Source: Gallionella sp. | GTDB taxonomy: Bacteria > Pseudomonadota > Gammaproteobacteria > Burkholderiales > Gallionellaceae | Length of the DNA: 64,000 nucleotides | Direction of reading: 5' to 3' | NCBI GenBank assembly: GCA_022340615.1 | Contig: JAJDNO010000024.1 | Coordinates: 1 to 64,000, forward strand | Shown here: positions 33,786-44,305 of the stretch, piece by piece | Position numbering within the stretch: position 1 is the first letter of the stretch | Layout: each line of letters begins with the position of its first letter | Position numbers and translations under genes: made by a program | Notes under the pieces: generated by a model | What the model was told of the DNA's origin: nothing | Database searches by the model: none | Seen by the model: the letters and a program-made list of their open reading frames with translations, nothing else

Positions 33786-34493
33786 TCAGTGCATGGCTGG
33801 CGAACAACCGCCCTCAATCGGAACGATGGTTGCATTCGCGCCTTTCAGCTTCCGTTCGGCGCGCAGGTTCAGCCAGTTCTTCGCGGCAATCAGCATGCCC
33901 AGCGTAATGAATGCACCGGGCGGCAGTATCGCGAGCAGAAATCCGTGGTAGCCCGGAATCACCGTGAACACCCAGGACTTCGCCGCCTCGCCGAACACCA
34001 TGTCGATGCCGGAAAGCAGCGTACCGTGCCCGAAGATCTCGCGTATGCCGCCCAGCACTGCCAGCACCGCGGTAAGCCCCAGACCCATCGCCAGCCCGTC
34101 CAGCGCAGAATCCAGCATCGGATTCTTGGAAGCGAACGACTCGATGCGCGCGAGCACGATGCAGTTGGTGACAATCAGCGGAATGAAGATTCCCAGCACC
34201 AGGTACAGCTTGTACATATATGCATTCATCGTGAACTGGACGATGGTGACCAGCACCGCGATGATCAGGATGAAAACCGGAATGCGCGCCTCGTTCGGCA
34301 CGAGTTGCCGGATCGGTGCGATCGCCGCACCGGACAGGGTCATCACCAGCGCCGTCGCAAGGCCCAGGCTCACCGCATTCACCACCGAGCTGCTCACTGC
34401 AAGGATGGGACAAAGCCCGAGCAACTGCACCAGCCCGGTGTTCTGTTTCCATACGCCATTGTAGAAGATATCCCTGAATTCCTGGCTGGTCAC
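33786..34493 (-). CDS. rsxE: Electron transport complex subunit RsxE/RnfE
   Basis: NTGLVQLLGLCPILAVSSSVVNAVSLG; downstream in rsxABCDGE-nth order. Confidence 0.95.
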   Translation of the reverse strand: MTSQEFRDIFYNGVWKQNTGLVQLLGLCPILAVSSSVVNAVSLGLATALVMTLSGAAIAPIRQLVPNEARIPVFILIIAVLVTIVQFTMNAYMYKLYLVLGIFIPLIVTNCIVLARIESFASKNPMLDSALDGLAMGLGLTAVLAVLGGIREIFGHGTLLSGIDMVFGEAAKSWVFTVIPGYHGFLLAILPPGAFITLGMLIAAKNWLNLRAERKLKGANATIVPIEGGCSPAMH

Positions 34494-35161
34494 TGATTCT
34501 CTCCTTTGTCCTTTTCAGCCTGTTCTGCGGCGTGCCCGCGTATCTGAAGCAATGTATCGCGATGCTGTGCAAAATACTGCAAGGCATTGTGCACCGCTTT
34601 GACCACCGCGCGCGGGGAGATCGTCGCCCCTGCCATATAGTCGAAAGATCCGCCGTCTTTTTTGACTTTCCAGCCGCTGTCATCGGGATTGCCCAGCGAT
34701 TTGCCGTCGAAGCCGTTGATCCACCTGCTCTTGGCGATCTCGATGTAATCGCCGAGCCCCGGCGTTTCCTGGTCCGAGACCACGCGCACACCGGCGATTC
34801 TACCATCGCGGCGGACTGCGATAACCATATGGATCTTGCCGCCGTAACCATCCGGCGCAATGGCCTGCATCACCACGATCGAGGGGCGGCCGTTGATGCG
34901 GCCGAGATAGGCCGGCGTGGTGTCGTCGTTTCCCAGCAACGCATCGGGTGCAAGTTGCATCGTATCCCTGATGATGTCGTTATCGTAGCTTCCCGCAGGC
35001 GCGATCTGCGCGATCAGTTTCAGCTTTTCAATTTCCTCGCTGTGCGCGATCGGATCATGCGTCAGCTGATAGGTGATCGCGAGCAGCGCGGTCCCGATCA
35101 CCGCAAAGAACAGCAGGTTCAGCGCGGTGAGCAACGATGCTTTAGCGATCGTGCGCCTCAT
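34490..35161 (-). CDS. rsxG: Electron transport complex subunit RsxG/RnfG
   Basis: FMN-binding region GGSFDYMAGATISPRAVVKAVHNAL. Confidence 0.94.
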   Translation of the reverse strand: MRRTIAKASLLTALNLLFFAVIGTALLAITYQLTHDPIAHSEEIEKLKLIAQIAPAGSYDNDIIRDTMQLAPDALLGNDDTTPAYLGRINGRPSIVVMQAIAPDGYGGKIHMVIAVRRDGRIAGVRVVSDQETPGLGDYIEIAKSRWINGFDGKSLGNPDDSGWKVKKDGGSFDYMAGATISPRAVVKAVHNALQYFAQHRDTLLQIRGHAAEQAEKDKGENQ

Positions 35162-36228
35162 GGCTTGCCGTCCACGGATTTATTTCCGGACACCCCGTCT
35201 TTTTTGCCAAATACCGGCGGCTGGGTATACAGCACGATCAGCGGCACACAGATGTTCATCAGCAGGGTGGCGAACGCGACGCCGTCAGGAAAGCCGCCGA
35301 ACACCCGGATCAGGTAAGTGAGCAGTGCTGCGCCTGCGGCAAAGATCAGCCGCCCCTTGCTGGTGGTGGGACTGCTTACCGGATCGGTCAGGATGAAGAA
35401 GGCGCCCAGCATCGAAGCGCCAGCGAACCAGTGGAACAGCGGCCCGGCGTAATGGGCAGGATCGGCGAGATGGAACACCCCGGCGATAGCCATAAGCGTA
35501 CCGAGAAACGCGACGGGAATGTGCCAGCTAATGATGCGCGCAGCGAGCAGATAGAGTCCGCCCAGCAGGAATCCGCCCGCCACCATTTCGCTGCCGTGGC
35601 CGCCCAGACGTCCGTAGATCGGCATGTCAAAAATCTGCCTGATCGGCTGATTCAGGTGCAGGTGCGTTTTCAGCGTGTCCAGCGGCGTTGCCATCGTAAC
35701 CGCGTCCAGCGATACGTGTCCGGGCAGCACACCGATGAAGATATATTCCAGTTGCTGCGTGAAACTGAAGCCGGACATTGCCATCCCGCCCTGTTCCAAC
35801 CCATGGGGCGCAATCCAGTGGGTCATCTGCGCAGGAAACGAAATGATCAGCACTGCGTAGCCGACCATCGCCGGATTGAACAGGTTGTTGCCCAGCCCTC
35901 CGTAAAGGTGTTTGGCGATTGCAATCGCGAAGGCAGTTCCAACCACCACCAGCCACCACGGCGCCAGCGGCGGAATCGAGAGTGCCAGCAGCCAGGCTGT
36001 CAACAGCGCGCTGTTGTCCTTCAGGAAGGGCGCGACCGGCCGGCCGCGCAGCCGCAGCATCAGCGCCTCGGTGCCCAGCGCGGTCAGGCTGGCCAGCGTA
36101 ATCGAAACCAGGATCGCGGGTCCGAAATACCACACGTACAGAGCTATGCCGGGCAGCAGCGCGAACAGTACCTTGAGCATGATCGCTGAGACGCTTTCGG
36201 ATTTGCTGAAGAGGGGAGTGAATTGCAT
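35158..36228 (-). CDS. rsxD: Electron transport complex subunit RsxD/RnfD
   Basis: VSLDAVTMATPLDTLK (flavinylation SGAT-type region), DPVSSPTTSKGRLIFA. Confidence 0.94.
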   Translation of the reverse strand: MQFTPLFSKSESVSAIMLKVLFALLPGIALYVWYFGPAILVSITLASLTALGTEALMLRLRGRPVAPFLKDNSALLTAWLLALSIPPLAPWWLVVVGTAFAIAIAKHLYGGLGNNLFNPAMVGYAVLIISFPAQMTHWIAPHGLEQGGMAMSGFSFTQQLEYIFIGVLPGHVSLDAVTMATPLDTLKTHLHLNQPIRQIFDMPIYGRLGGHGSEMVAGGFLLGGLYLLAARIISWHIPVAFLGTLMAIAGVFHLADPAHYAGPLFHWFAGASMLGAFFILTDPVSSPTTSKGRLIFAAGAALLTYLIRVFGGFPDGVAFATLLMNICVPLIVLYTQPPVFGKKDGVSGNKSVDGKP

Positions 36229-36229
36229 A

Positions 36230-37783
36230 TTATTCCTTGGCGTGTTCGACTTCCGATTTGGCAAGTTCCAGGATGTGCGCACGGCGTGCTTCAAGTTCGG
36301 CCTGTTCCGCCTGCTGTTGCGGTGTCAATGTCTGGCTGCCGGGGATACTCTCGGCTTGCACGGCCTTTTCCCTGGCCGCCAGCTTCTCCGCCTTTTCGCG
36401 CTTCTCCCGCTCGATGCGCTGCTCGTGAAACTCGTGTCGTTCTCTTGCCTGGTCCGCGAGCTGCTTGTCGTGCTCGCGCGCGCGAATCTCGCTCTTCGCA
36501 AACCGGTAATACTGCACCAGCGGGATGTGGCTCGGGCAGACATAGCTGCATGCGCCGCATTCGATGCAGTCGAACAGACTGAATGCCTGTGCCCTGCCAA
36601 ATTCCCTCGATTGTGCAAACCAGTACAAATCCTGCGGTTGCAGGTCCGCCGGACACACCTCGACACAGCGCGTGCAGCGTATGCACGGCATAGCCGGCGC
36701 GGGCGGCGGAAACAGCTTTTTGGATGCGGCGATGATGCAGTTGGTGGCCTTTACCAGCGGAACATGCACATCAGGCAGCGAAAAGCCCATCATCGGGCCG
36801 CCCATGATGTATCCGTCAGTGTCGGGCAGCGCGCCAGCCAGCGCAAGCAGCTCGGCAATCGGCGTGCCGATCAGTGCCTCGAAGTTCTGCGCATTGCGCA
36901 CGTTGCCGGTGACGGTGACAATGCGCGACAGCAGCGGTTCGCCCAGCGCGAGCGCGCGATGCACGGTAAAGGCGGTAGCAATGTTGAAGCATTGCACGCC
37001 GATATCGGTGGGCAGTTTTCCGGAGGGCACCTCCAGCCCGGTCATCACGCGGATCAGCTGTTTCGCGCTGCCTCCCGGATAGATCGTCGGAATCGCAATC
37101 GCCTCATGGTTCAGTGCACTGTCACTGATCGCCTGCTGCAGCGCGGCGATCGCGTCCGGCTTGTTGTTCTCGATGCCGTACAACACCTCATCCGCATCCA
37201 GCAATTGGCGCAGCAGCTCCGCACCCTGCACGATATCAGCGGCGCGCTCGCGCATCAGCATGTCGTCGCAGGTGATAAACGGCTCGCATTCCGCACCGTT
37301 CAGAATCAATGTGCCGACCTTTCCGGCCCCGATGCGCAGTTTGACGTCGCTGGGAAAGGCCGCGCCGCCCAGCCCGACCACGCCGGCCATGCGCAGCAGG
37401 TTCTGCAACTCGGCGGGGCTGCGCTCGCGGCAATTGACCGGCTTGCGCTCTATCCATTCTTCCCTGCCGTCCGGGATCAGCGTCGCGCAAAGATTCGGCA
37501 GGCCGGAAGGATGCGCGATCAATTGCATGTCGATCGCCGTAATCGTGCCAGAAGTCGGCGCGTGCACCGCGCTCGATACAAAGCCGTCCGGCATGCCGAT
37601 CAGCTGTCCCTTAAGGACATGGTCTCCGGCCTGCACAACCGGTTTTGCGGTTTCGCCTGCATGCTGTTGGAGCGGCACCACCAGCCTGGAAGGCAGCGGC
37701 GCACGCACGATCGCCGTCCGGGTGGATTGCTCCTTGTTGCTCGGCGGATGGATACCGCCGTGAAAGTGATGGAGCTTTCTCAA
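36230..37783 (-). CDS. rsxC: Electron transport complex subunit RsxC/RnfC
   Basis: [19 protein letters not shown]..., two 4Fe-4S motifs [40 protein letters not shown]; probable TTG start overlapping rsxB stop. Confidence 0.94.
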   Translation of the reverse strand: MRKLHHFHGGIHPPSNKEQSTRTAIVRAPLPSRLVVPLQQHAGETAKPVVQAGDHVLKGQLIGMPDGFVSSAVHAPTSGTITAIDMQLIAHPSGLPNLCATLIPDGREEWIERKPVNCRERSPAELQNLLRMAGVVGLGGAAFPSDVKLRIGAGKVGTLILNGAECEPFITCDDMLMRERAADIVQGAELLRQLLDADEVLYGIENNKPDAIAALQQAISDSALNHEAIAIPTIYPGGSAKQLIRVMTGLEVPSGKLPTDIGVQCFNIATAFTVHRALALGEPLLSRIVTVTGNVRNAQNFEALIGTPIAELLALAGALPDTDGYIMGGPMMGFSLPDVHVPLVKATNCIIAASKKLFPPPAPAMPCIRCTRCVEVCPADLQPQDLYWFAQSREFGRAQAFSLFDCIECGACSYVCPSHIPLVQYYRFAKSEIRAREHDKQLADQARERHEFHEQRIEREKREKAEKLAAREKAVQAESIPGSQTLTPQQQAEQAELEARRAHILELAKSEVEHAKE

Positions 37784-38361
37784 CGCGCCGCCCCGGTTGC
37801 AGATATCTGGGCTGCTGCGGCGCCCGATGCCTGAAGCGGATACTTCCACTTCCAGTTGCTGATCTTTTCCTCGATCACCTGCATGCTGATGCAGTCCACC
37901 GGGCAGGGCGCAATGCACAGTTCGCAGCCTGTGCATTCCGCTGCAATCACGGTGTGCATCTGCTTGGCCGCGCCGACGATCGCATCCACCGGGCAAGCCT
38001 GGATGCAAAGGGTGCAGCCGATGCAGGTGGTCTCATCGATCAGTGCTATCGACTTCGGTTTGGGTGCGGCGGTATCGCTGCCGAATGGTTTGAATTCCAC
38101 GCCGAGAAGGTCAGCCAGTTTCTGTATTCCCTCTTCGCCGCCCGGCGGACAGCGGTTGATATCCGCCTCCCCTGCCGCGATGGCCGTTGCATAGGGCTTG
38201 CAACCGGGATAGCTGCACTGCCCGCACTGCGTCTGTGGCAGCACCGCGTCGATCTTGTCGACCAGCGGATTCCCTTCGGTGTGAAATTTGATCGCAGCAA
38301 ATCCAAGCACCGCGCCAAGCACGGTCGCAATCGCTGACATCACCAGCAAAGCGCTTAACAA
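37780..38361 (-). CDS. rsxB: Electron transport complex subunit RsxB/RnfB
   Basis: [53 protein letters not shown]. Confidence 0.95.
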   Translation of the reverse strand: MLSALLVMSAIATVLGAVLGFAAIKFHTEGNPLVDKIDAVLPQTQCGQCSYPGCKPYATAIAAGEADINRCPPGGEEGIQKLADLLGVEFKPFGSDTAAPKPKSIALIDETTCIGCTLCIQACPVDAIVGAAKQMHTVIAAECTGCELCIAPCPVDCISMQVIEEKISNWKWKYPLQASGAAAAQISATGAAR

Positions 38362-38374
38362 TTGGTGCTTCCCA

Positions 38375-38950
38375 TTACTTGATCAATCCGGAGAATCCCA
38401 TGAAGGACAGGCTCATCAGTCCGGCAGTGACCATTGCGATCGCCGAGCCTTTGAAGATCACCGGAACATCCGCGCCTTCGAGCCGTTCGCGCATCGCGGC
38501 GAACAGCACCAGCACCATCGAAAATCCCAGCGCACCTCCCATGCCGAAGAAGATCGATTCGACGAAATTGTGTTTTGCCTGCACATTGAGCAGCGGAATA
38601 CCGAGCACCGCACAGTTGGTGGTGATCAGCGGCAAATAGATGCCCAGCACCTGGTGCAGCAACGGGCTGGTCTTCTGCACCACCATCTCGGTAAACTGCA
38701 CGATACCGGCGATCACCACGATGAACGACAGCGTGGTCAGGTATGAGAGTTCCGGGCCGAGCAGGTAATGGTTGATCAGGTAACTCGAACCCGATGCAAG
38801 GGTCAGCACGAAGGTGGTGGCTGCCCCCATGCCTATGGCGGTTTCCAGTTTTCTGGATACCCCCATGAACGGACACAAACCGAGAATCTTGACCATTACG
38901 ATGTTGTTCACAAACACCGCGCTGATGAGAATCAGCAGATATTCTGTCAT
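38375..38950 (-). CDS. rsxA: Electron transport complex subunit RsxA/RnfA
   Basis: [42 protein letters not shown]. Confidence 0.96.
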   Translation of the reverse strand: MTEYLLILISAVFVNNIVMVKILGLCPFMGVSRKLETAIGMGAATTFVLTLASGSSYLINHYLLGPELSYLTTLSFIVVIAGIVQFTEMVVQKTSPLLHQVLGIYLPLITTNCAVLGIPLLNVQAKHNFVESIFFGMGGALGFSMVLVLFAAMRERLEGADVPVIFKGSAIAMVTAGLMSLSFMGFSGLIK

Positions 38951-39126
38951 TGCAAGACCTTAAACGAATCAGGCGCGGATTATCCCCTGATTCATATGCT
39001 GCTTCAACCTCGTTCGCGACATATGAATATACCTGGATGGCCTGCAATCGCACCGATTTTCTATCGGCCAGGTCTCGCAAGACATCAAGGCAATCGTGAC
39101 AACATAAACAGACAACAAGGCCTGAG

Positions 39127-40998
39127 TCAGATCTCGATCCGGGTCCCCATCTCGACGACCCGGTTGGCCGGAATATTGAAGAAATCTGTTGCGTTCATGG
39201 CATTTTTGGATAATGCCACGAACAGGCGCTCGCGCCATTTGGCCATGCCGGGCTTCGGACTGGAAACGATCAATGCGCGTGAAACAAAAAATGATGTGTC
39301 CATCATGTCGAAGGGCAACGCTTCTGAACCGCATAATTCCAGCGCAAATGGAATATCGGGGGTTTGCATGAATCCGTAGAACAATTTCACGCGATAGAAG
39401 TTTTTGCCAAGATCCTTGATCAGGAAACGATTGCCCCTTGTGACATAGGGCTTGTCCTCGACCACTACGGTCAGCAGTATGTTGCGTTCGTGCAGCACAT
39501 GGTTATGCTTCAGGTTGTGCAGCATGGCGGACGGCGCTCCGTCACCATCAGGGATCAGGAATACTGCCGTACCGCTCACTCTCGACATATCGTCAACACC
39601 GTCAATGATTGCCTGCAATGGAACCTTCAAGCGTGTGGTTTCATCAAGCAATAGTTTTCTGCCGCGCTTCCATGTGGTGAGCACAGTAAACGACACCAGT
39701 GCAACGCACAGCGGAAACCAGCCTCCTTGAGGAATTTTGAGGGTGTTGGCGGCAAAATAAGTCAAATCCACGATCAGCAACACCGAGATAACCGGAATGG
39801 CGACAAGCAATGGCCAGCGCCATAGCAGTACAGCGACAAAAGCGACCAGCAAAGTGTCTATCGCCATGGTTCCGGTAACGGCGATACCATATGCCGCGGC
39901 CAGATTACTCGAGCTTTGAAACGTGAATACCAGAAAAACCACCGCCAGATAAAGCGTCCAATTGGTAAATGGCGCATAGATCTGCCCTTGTGCTTTATCG
40001 GAAGTCTGGCGGATTTCCATACGCGGCAGGAAACCCATTTGCACGGATTGACTCGCTACGGAAAATGCCCCTGAGATAACGGCTTGCGAGGCAATGACCG
40101 TTGCGGCAGTAGCCAGCAGCACCATCGGAATCAGCGCCCCGGCGGGGCCAAGCAGATAAAACGGGTTGTCGATCGCTTCCGGATTATGCAGCAGCAACGC
40201 CCCCTGTCCGAAATAGTTCAACACCAGCGCAGGCATCACAAAGGAAAACCAGCTTAAACGGATCGGGAATTTACCAAAATGCCCCATGTCGGTATACAAC
40301 GCCTCACCGCCGGTAACGGCAAGAACGATGGCGCCAAGCGCCAGGAATGCAATGCGCGAGTCAGCGGTCAAAAAGCGCAAGGCATAAACAGGATTAAGCG
40401 CATATAAAACTTCCGGGCTCCGTGCGATGGCGATGACACCAAACACTGCAAGGCAGGTAAACCAGAGAATCATAATCGGGCCGAATGCAATTCCTACCGC
40501 CCCCGTGCCGCGCTTCTGGATGAAAAACAAACCGGTCAGAACGATCATGGTGACGGGCAGGATGTAGACGCTGAACTGGTTCGAAATAACCTCCAGACCT
40601 TCGACTGCAGACAGCACCGAAATCGCCGGCGTAATCATGCTGTCACCGAAGAATAATGCGGCTGCAAAAATACCGAGCGTGGTGACAAACCACTTCAACC
40701 CGGTTTTCTGTTCAGTTAGCCTGCTTACCAGGCCCAGCAATGACAACGATCCTCCCTCACCATTGTTATCCGCTCGCATCATGATGCCGACATATTTGAA
40801 TGACACCAGCAACATGATGGTCCAGAACATCACCGACAGCACGCCCAGGATGTTGGCAGCTATGACAGGGAGAGGATGAGAACCGGCAAAGGTAGCATGC
40901 AGCGCATACAGCGGACTGGTGCCGATATCGCCATATACCACGCCGATTGCTCCCAGCAAAAGGGGGGATAACTTCTGTTCTGCTTGTGTACTGCTCAT
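39127..40998 (-). CDS. kup: Low-affinity potassium transporter Kup
   Basis: [52 protein letters not shown]. Confidence 0.96.
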   Translation of the reverse strand: MSSTQAEQKLSPLLLGAIGVVYGDIGTSPLYALHATFAGSHPLPVIAANILGVLSVMFWTIMLLVSFKYVGIMMRADNNGEGGSLSLLGLVSRLTEQKTGLKWFVTTLGIFAAALFFGDSMITPAISVLSAVEGLEVISNQFSVYILPVTMIVLTGLFFIQKRGTGAVGIAFGPIMILWFTCLAVFGVIAIARSPEVLYALNPVYALRFLTADSRIAFLALGAIVLAVTGGEALYTDMGHFGKFPIRLSWFSFVMPALVLNYFGQGALLLHNPEAIDNPFYLLGPAGALIPMVLLATAATVIASQAVISGAFSVASQSVQMGFLPRMEIRQTSDKAQGQIYAPFTNWTLYLAVVFLVFTFQSSSNLAAAYGIAVTGTMAIDTLLVAFVAVLLWRWPLLVAIPVISVLLIVDLTYFAANTLKIPQGGWFPLCVALVSFTVLTTWKRGRKLLLDETTRLKVPLQAIIDGVDDMSRVSGTAVFLIPDGDGAPSAMLHNLKHNHVLHERNILLTVVVEDKPYVTRGNRFLIKDLGKNFYRVKLFYGFMQTPDIPFALELCGSEALPFDMMDTSFFVSRALIVSSPKPGMAKWRERLFVALSKNAMNATDFFNIPANRVVEMGTRIEI

Positions 40999-41208
40999 GC
41001 CCCAACCGTTCACTTTGGAAGAATGCGGCGGCACTCTACGCCGGCGTTGCACCGAATGCAATCACCGCGAACTCATTCGCGGATTTTCCGGGAGTGCGGA
41101 TTAAGTGCTCCGAACCCCGGCCCTTTCAAATCGCATCGTGAAAAATTCGCGCATCATGGCGATCCGGGGCTTGATGTGGCCCGTGTTTCCGGCTACATCA
41201 AGCCGGCT

Positions 41209-41454
41209 TTACAGTTTGTTATGAGTACCGTCGCACAGCACGCCTTTGCCGCTGTGCTTGCAGCCGCAAAAATAGACTCCCTCCGATTTTTCGGCCTTGT
41301 ACTCAACCGGGGAAAATTCGCTTCCCTTGTGGCTGCCGTCGCAGAACGGCTGTGTCGCGCTTTTGCCGCAGGCGCACCACCAGTAGCTTTTCCCTGCCTC
41401 CACCTGGACTGGGTAGGGCCCCTTCTGTGCGATTACTGCTTGCTTGTCTGACAT
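41209..41454 (-). CDS. CDGSH iron-sulfur domain protein
   Basis: Two CxC-x-PxCDGSH-type motifs: WCACGKSATQPFCDGSHKG and FCGCKHSGKGVLCDGTH. Confidence 0.93.
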   Translation of the reverse strand: MSDKQAVIAQKGPYPVQVEAGKSYWWCACGKSATQPFCDGSHKGSEFSPVEYKAEKSEGVYFCGCKHSGKGVLCDGTHNKL

Positions 41455-41560
41455 TTTGAAACTCCTTTAAGATTGAAACGACATGAAATTTCCTCCCGCT
41501 TTCAGGGCAGGAGGCCCTGCAAACACGTCACCCGGAAAATCCGCGGGATACGCAAAATTC

Positions 41561-42007
41561 TTATCGGCCTGAGACTTGGGCTTTTGCAAAGGCTTCCCGC
41601 AAGCTGCTCAGACTGTCGCCGATTTCGGCCAGTTCCTTCTCCGAAAATTGCGCAAAAGCGCGCCGCATATGCGCAAGCTGCGCCGGAAAGACGCTTGCAA
41701 AAAGTTTTTCCCCTTGCGCGGTGAGTTGGATGATCTGGCATCGTCCGTCGCCGGGGAAAGCGCTCCGCCGCACCAGCTTCTTGTCCACCAGACGGTCCAC
41801 CACTCCGGTCAGCGTGCCTTTGGTGATCAGTGTCTTTTCTCCCAATTCCCTGCTGGTCATGCCTGCCGTGTTGCCCAGGGTGGCGATAATGTCGAATTGC
41901 GCCGGCGTCAGTCCCGTCGATCGCACATGCGCAGAGGAATAAGCTTCAAACGCCTGGTAAGTGCAGGACAGTTCGCGGAGCAGCGACAGAAATTTCGGGG
42001 AACGCAT
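41561..42007 (-). CDS. MarR-family transcriptional regulator
   Basis: TPAQFDIIATLGNTAGMTSRELGEKTLITKGTLTGVVDRLVDKKLVRR. Confidence 0.92.
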   Translation of the reverse strand: MRSPKFLSLLRELSCTYQAFEAYSSAHVRSTGLTPAQFDIIATLGNTAGMTSRELGEKTLITKGTLTGVVDRLVDKKLVRRSAFPGDGRCQIIQLTAQGEKLFASVFPAQLAHMRRAFAQFSEKELAEIGDSLSSLREAFAKAQVSGR

Positions 42008-42039
42008 CAACAATCCGGCTGTTATAACCGGCGTGATAA

Positions 42040-42057
42040 TAGTTCTAATTAGAACTA
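42040..42057. promoter_or_regulatory. 18-bp perfect palindrome, candidate MarR operator
   Basis: tagttctaattagaacta is self-reverse-complementary; sits 33 bp upstream of the MarR start codon and between marR and manC. Confidence 0.75.
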
Positions 42058-42159
42058 ATGTCAATTTCCCGATCCCGGCACGTAATGGATTTTTTGCTCA
42101 TCCTGCGTGTAACTCAGTACAATCGCGCGGACGAACATCAATATGCCTGTGGTTACCCT

Positions 42160-43581
42160 ATGAAATTGATCCCGACGATCCTGTGCGGCGGAGCAGGCTC
42201 CCGGCTCTGGCCGGTATCCCGCGAACTGCACCCCAAACCGTTCATCCGCCTGGCGGACGGGCAGAGCCTGCTGCAAAAAGCCTGGCTGCGCGGCGTGACC
42301 CTGCCGAATGTCGCGGAGACGCTCACCGTTACCAACCGCGAGCTCGTGTTCAAGACCGAAGATGAGTACCGCGAGATCGCAGGCGACCACCACAGGAATC
42401 TCGCCAACAGCTTCATCCTCGAACCTTTCGGACGGAACACCGCTCCCGCGATAGCTGCGGCTGCGCTGCACGTGGCTGCGAGCCATGGCAAGGATGCGAT
42501 CCTGCTGGTGCTGGCCGCTGATCACCTGATCACAGACCAGCCCGCATTTGCGCAGGCCGTGGCGCAGGCCGTGCAATTGGCCACACAGAAAAAACTGGTC
42601 ACTTTCGGCATCAAGCCCAGCTCAGCCGAAACCGGCTACGGCTATATCGAGGCGGACGGCAACTCGGTCGTGCGATTTGTCGAAAAGCCCAGCCTTGAAA
42701 CGGCCCGCCAGTATCTGGCCTCCGGCAACTTCCTGTGGAACTCGGGCATGTTCTGCTTCACGGCGGGAACCATGCTGGCCGAAATGCAGCTGTATTGCCC
42801 GGAAATTCTCGACCAGACCCGAACCTGTCTGGAACAGTCACGACGTGCCGAAGGAAAAAGCTACACACAGATCGAACTCGACCCGGAATCGTTCAGCCGC
42901 GTACCGGACGACTCCATCGACTATGCCGTGATGGAAAAGTCCGGCAACGTCGCCGTGGTACCGTGCAGCATCGGCTGGAGCGATATCGGATCGTGGAACG
43001 CAGTCGGCGAACTGACCCCGCCGGATGCCCACGGCAACCGGATTGCCGGCGAAGTCATGCTGCATGATGTCAGCAACTGCTATATCCAGAGCAGCCAGCG
43101 CATTGTCGGCGCGCTCGGGATCGACGGCCTGGTCGTTATAGACACCCCCGATGCGCTGCTGGTTGCGGATCGCAATCGCGTCCAGGACGTGAAACTTCTA
43201 TACGCGCACCTCAAGGCTGAAGGCCATGAAACGTACAAACTGCACACCACCGTGCATCGCCCCTGGGGGACCTATACCGTTCTGGAGGAAGGCCCGCGCT
43301 TCAAGATCAAGCGCATCGTGGTCAAGCCCGGCGGGCGACTGAGCCTGCAGATGCACCACCATCGCAGCGAGCACTGGGTTGTGGTCAGCGGCATGGCCAG
43401 GGTCGTCAACGGCGAGCAGGAGCTGTTCATCAATACTGACGAATCCACCTATATCCCGGCTGGACACAAACACCGCCTGGAGAATCCCGGCGTGGTCGAT
43501 CTGGTCATGATCGAGGTGCAAAGCGGTGAATACCTGGGCGAAGACGATATCGTGCGTTTCGAGGATATATACGGTCGCTGA
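42160..43581 (+). CDS. Mannose-1-phosphate guanylyltransferase / mannose-6-phosphate isomerase
   Basis: MKLIPTILCGGAGSRLWPVSRELHPKPFI, FVEKP, C-terminal cupin RPWGTYTVLEEGPRFKIKRIVVKPGGRLSLQMHHHRSEHW. Confidence 0.96.
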   Translation: MKLIPTILCGGAGSRLWPVSRELHPKPFIRLADGQSLLQKAWLRGVTLPNVAETLTVTNRELVFKTEDEYREIAGDHHRNLANSFILEPFGRNTAPAIAAAALHVAASHGKDAILLVLAADHLITDQPAFAQAVAQAVQLATQKKLVTFGIKPSSAETGYGYIEADGNSVVRFVEKPSLETARQYLASGNFLWNSGMFCFTAGTMLAEMQLYCPEILDQTRTCLEQSRRAEGKSYTQIELDPESFSRVPDDSIDYAVMEKSGNVAVVPCSIGWSDIGSWNAVGELTPPDAHGNRIAGEVMLHDVSNCYIQSSQRIVGALGIDGLVVIDTPDALLVADRNRVQDVKLLYAHLKAEGHETYKLHTTVHRPWGTYTVLEEGPRFKIKRIVVKPGGRLSLQMHHHRSEHWVVVSGMARVVNGEQELFINTDESTYIPAGHKHRLENPGVVDLVMIEVQSGEYLGEDDIVRFEDIYGR

Positions 43582-43657
43582 AGGTGCCGGTGTTTCAGCC
43601 CTGACGCATCAAGGTAACCCACCCCGGATCCAACCGCATCGGCTCCCTCCCCTGCAA

Positions 43658-44287
43658 TCAGTGGTACAGCGCCGGAAATCTTTCGCGCAAATGCTCCAGC
43701 TTGGGCAGGTCGTTGAAAACGATATAGGGCTGGAGCGGGTGCAACGCCAGATAATTCTGGTGATGCGCCTCGGCCGGGTAGAACTGCTTCAGCGGCACGA
43801 CCTGCGTGACGATGGGGTCTGAAAACGTGTGTGCGGCGGTGAGCTGCCGGATATAGTCCTGCGCGGTCTTGCGCTGTTTGTCGCTGGTATAGAAGACCAC
43901 CGAGCGATACTGGCTGCCGGTATCCGGTCCCTGGCGATTCAGCTGGGTCGGATCATGAGCCACGTTGAAAAATACCTGCAGCAGTTGCTGATAAGTAACC
44001 TGCGCCGGATTGAAATGAACGCGCACCGATTCGGCGTGGCCGGTGTTGCCCTGGCTCACCATCTCGTAATGCGCCGTATCAGCGGCACCCCCCGAATAGC
44101 CCGACACCACGTCGGTCACGCCCTTGACGTGCTTGAATACCGCATCCACTCCCCAGAAGCATCCCCCGGCGAATACCGCCGTTTCCTGAAGCGGTGCGGA
44201 GGCCGCGTTTGACAGCGGGACCATACCGAGAGCGACGCACAGGCCGGCGCTGAAAAAATAACGACGGATAATATTGATACTTAGCAT
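43658..44287 (-). CDS. msrA: Peptide-methionine (S)-S-oxide reductase MsrA, exported
   Basis: Signal peptide; AVFAGGCFWGVDAVFKHVKGVTDVVSGYSGG. Confidence 0.95.
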   Translation of the reverse strand: MLSINIIRRYFFSAGLCVALGMVPLSNAASAPLQETAVFAGGCFWGVDAVFKHVKGVTDVVSGYSGGAADTAHYEMVSQGNTGHAESVRVHFNPAQVTYQQLLQVFFNVAHDPTQLNRQGPDTGSQYRSVVFYTSDKQRKTAQDYIRQLTAAHTFSDPIVTQVVPLKQFYPAEAHHQNYLALHPLQPYIVFNDLPKLEHLRERFPALYH

Positions 44288-44305
44288 GATGACACTCCTT
44301 TAGAA

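Noticed and set aside
42131-42156. Minus-strand GTAACC upstream of the MarR gene
   Set aside because: No CGAA at 16-nt spacing (reads TCGT)
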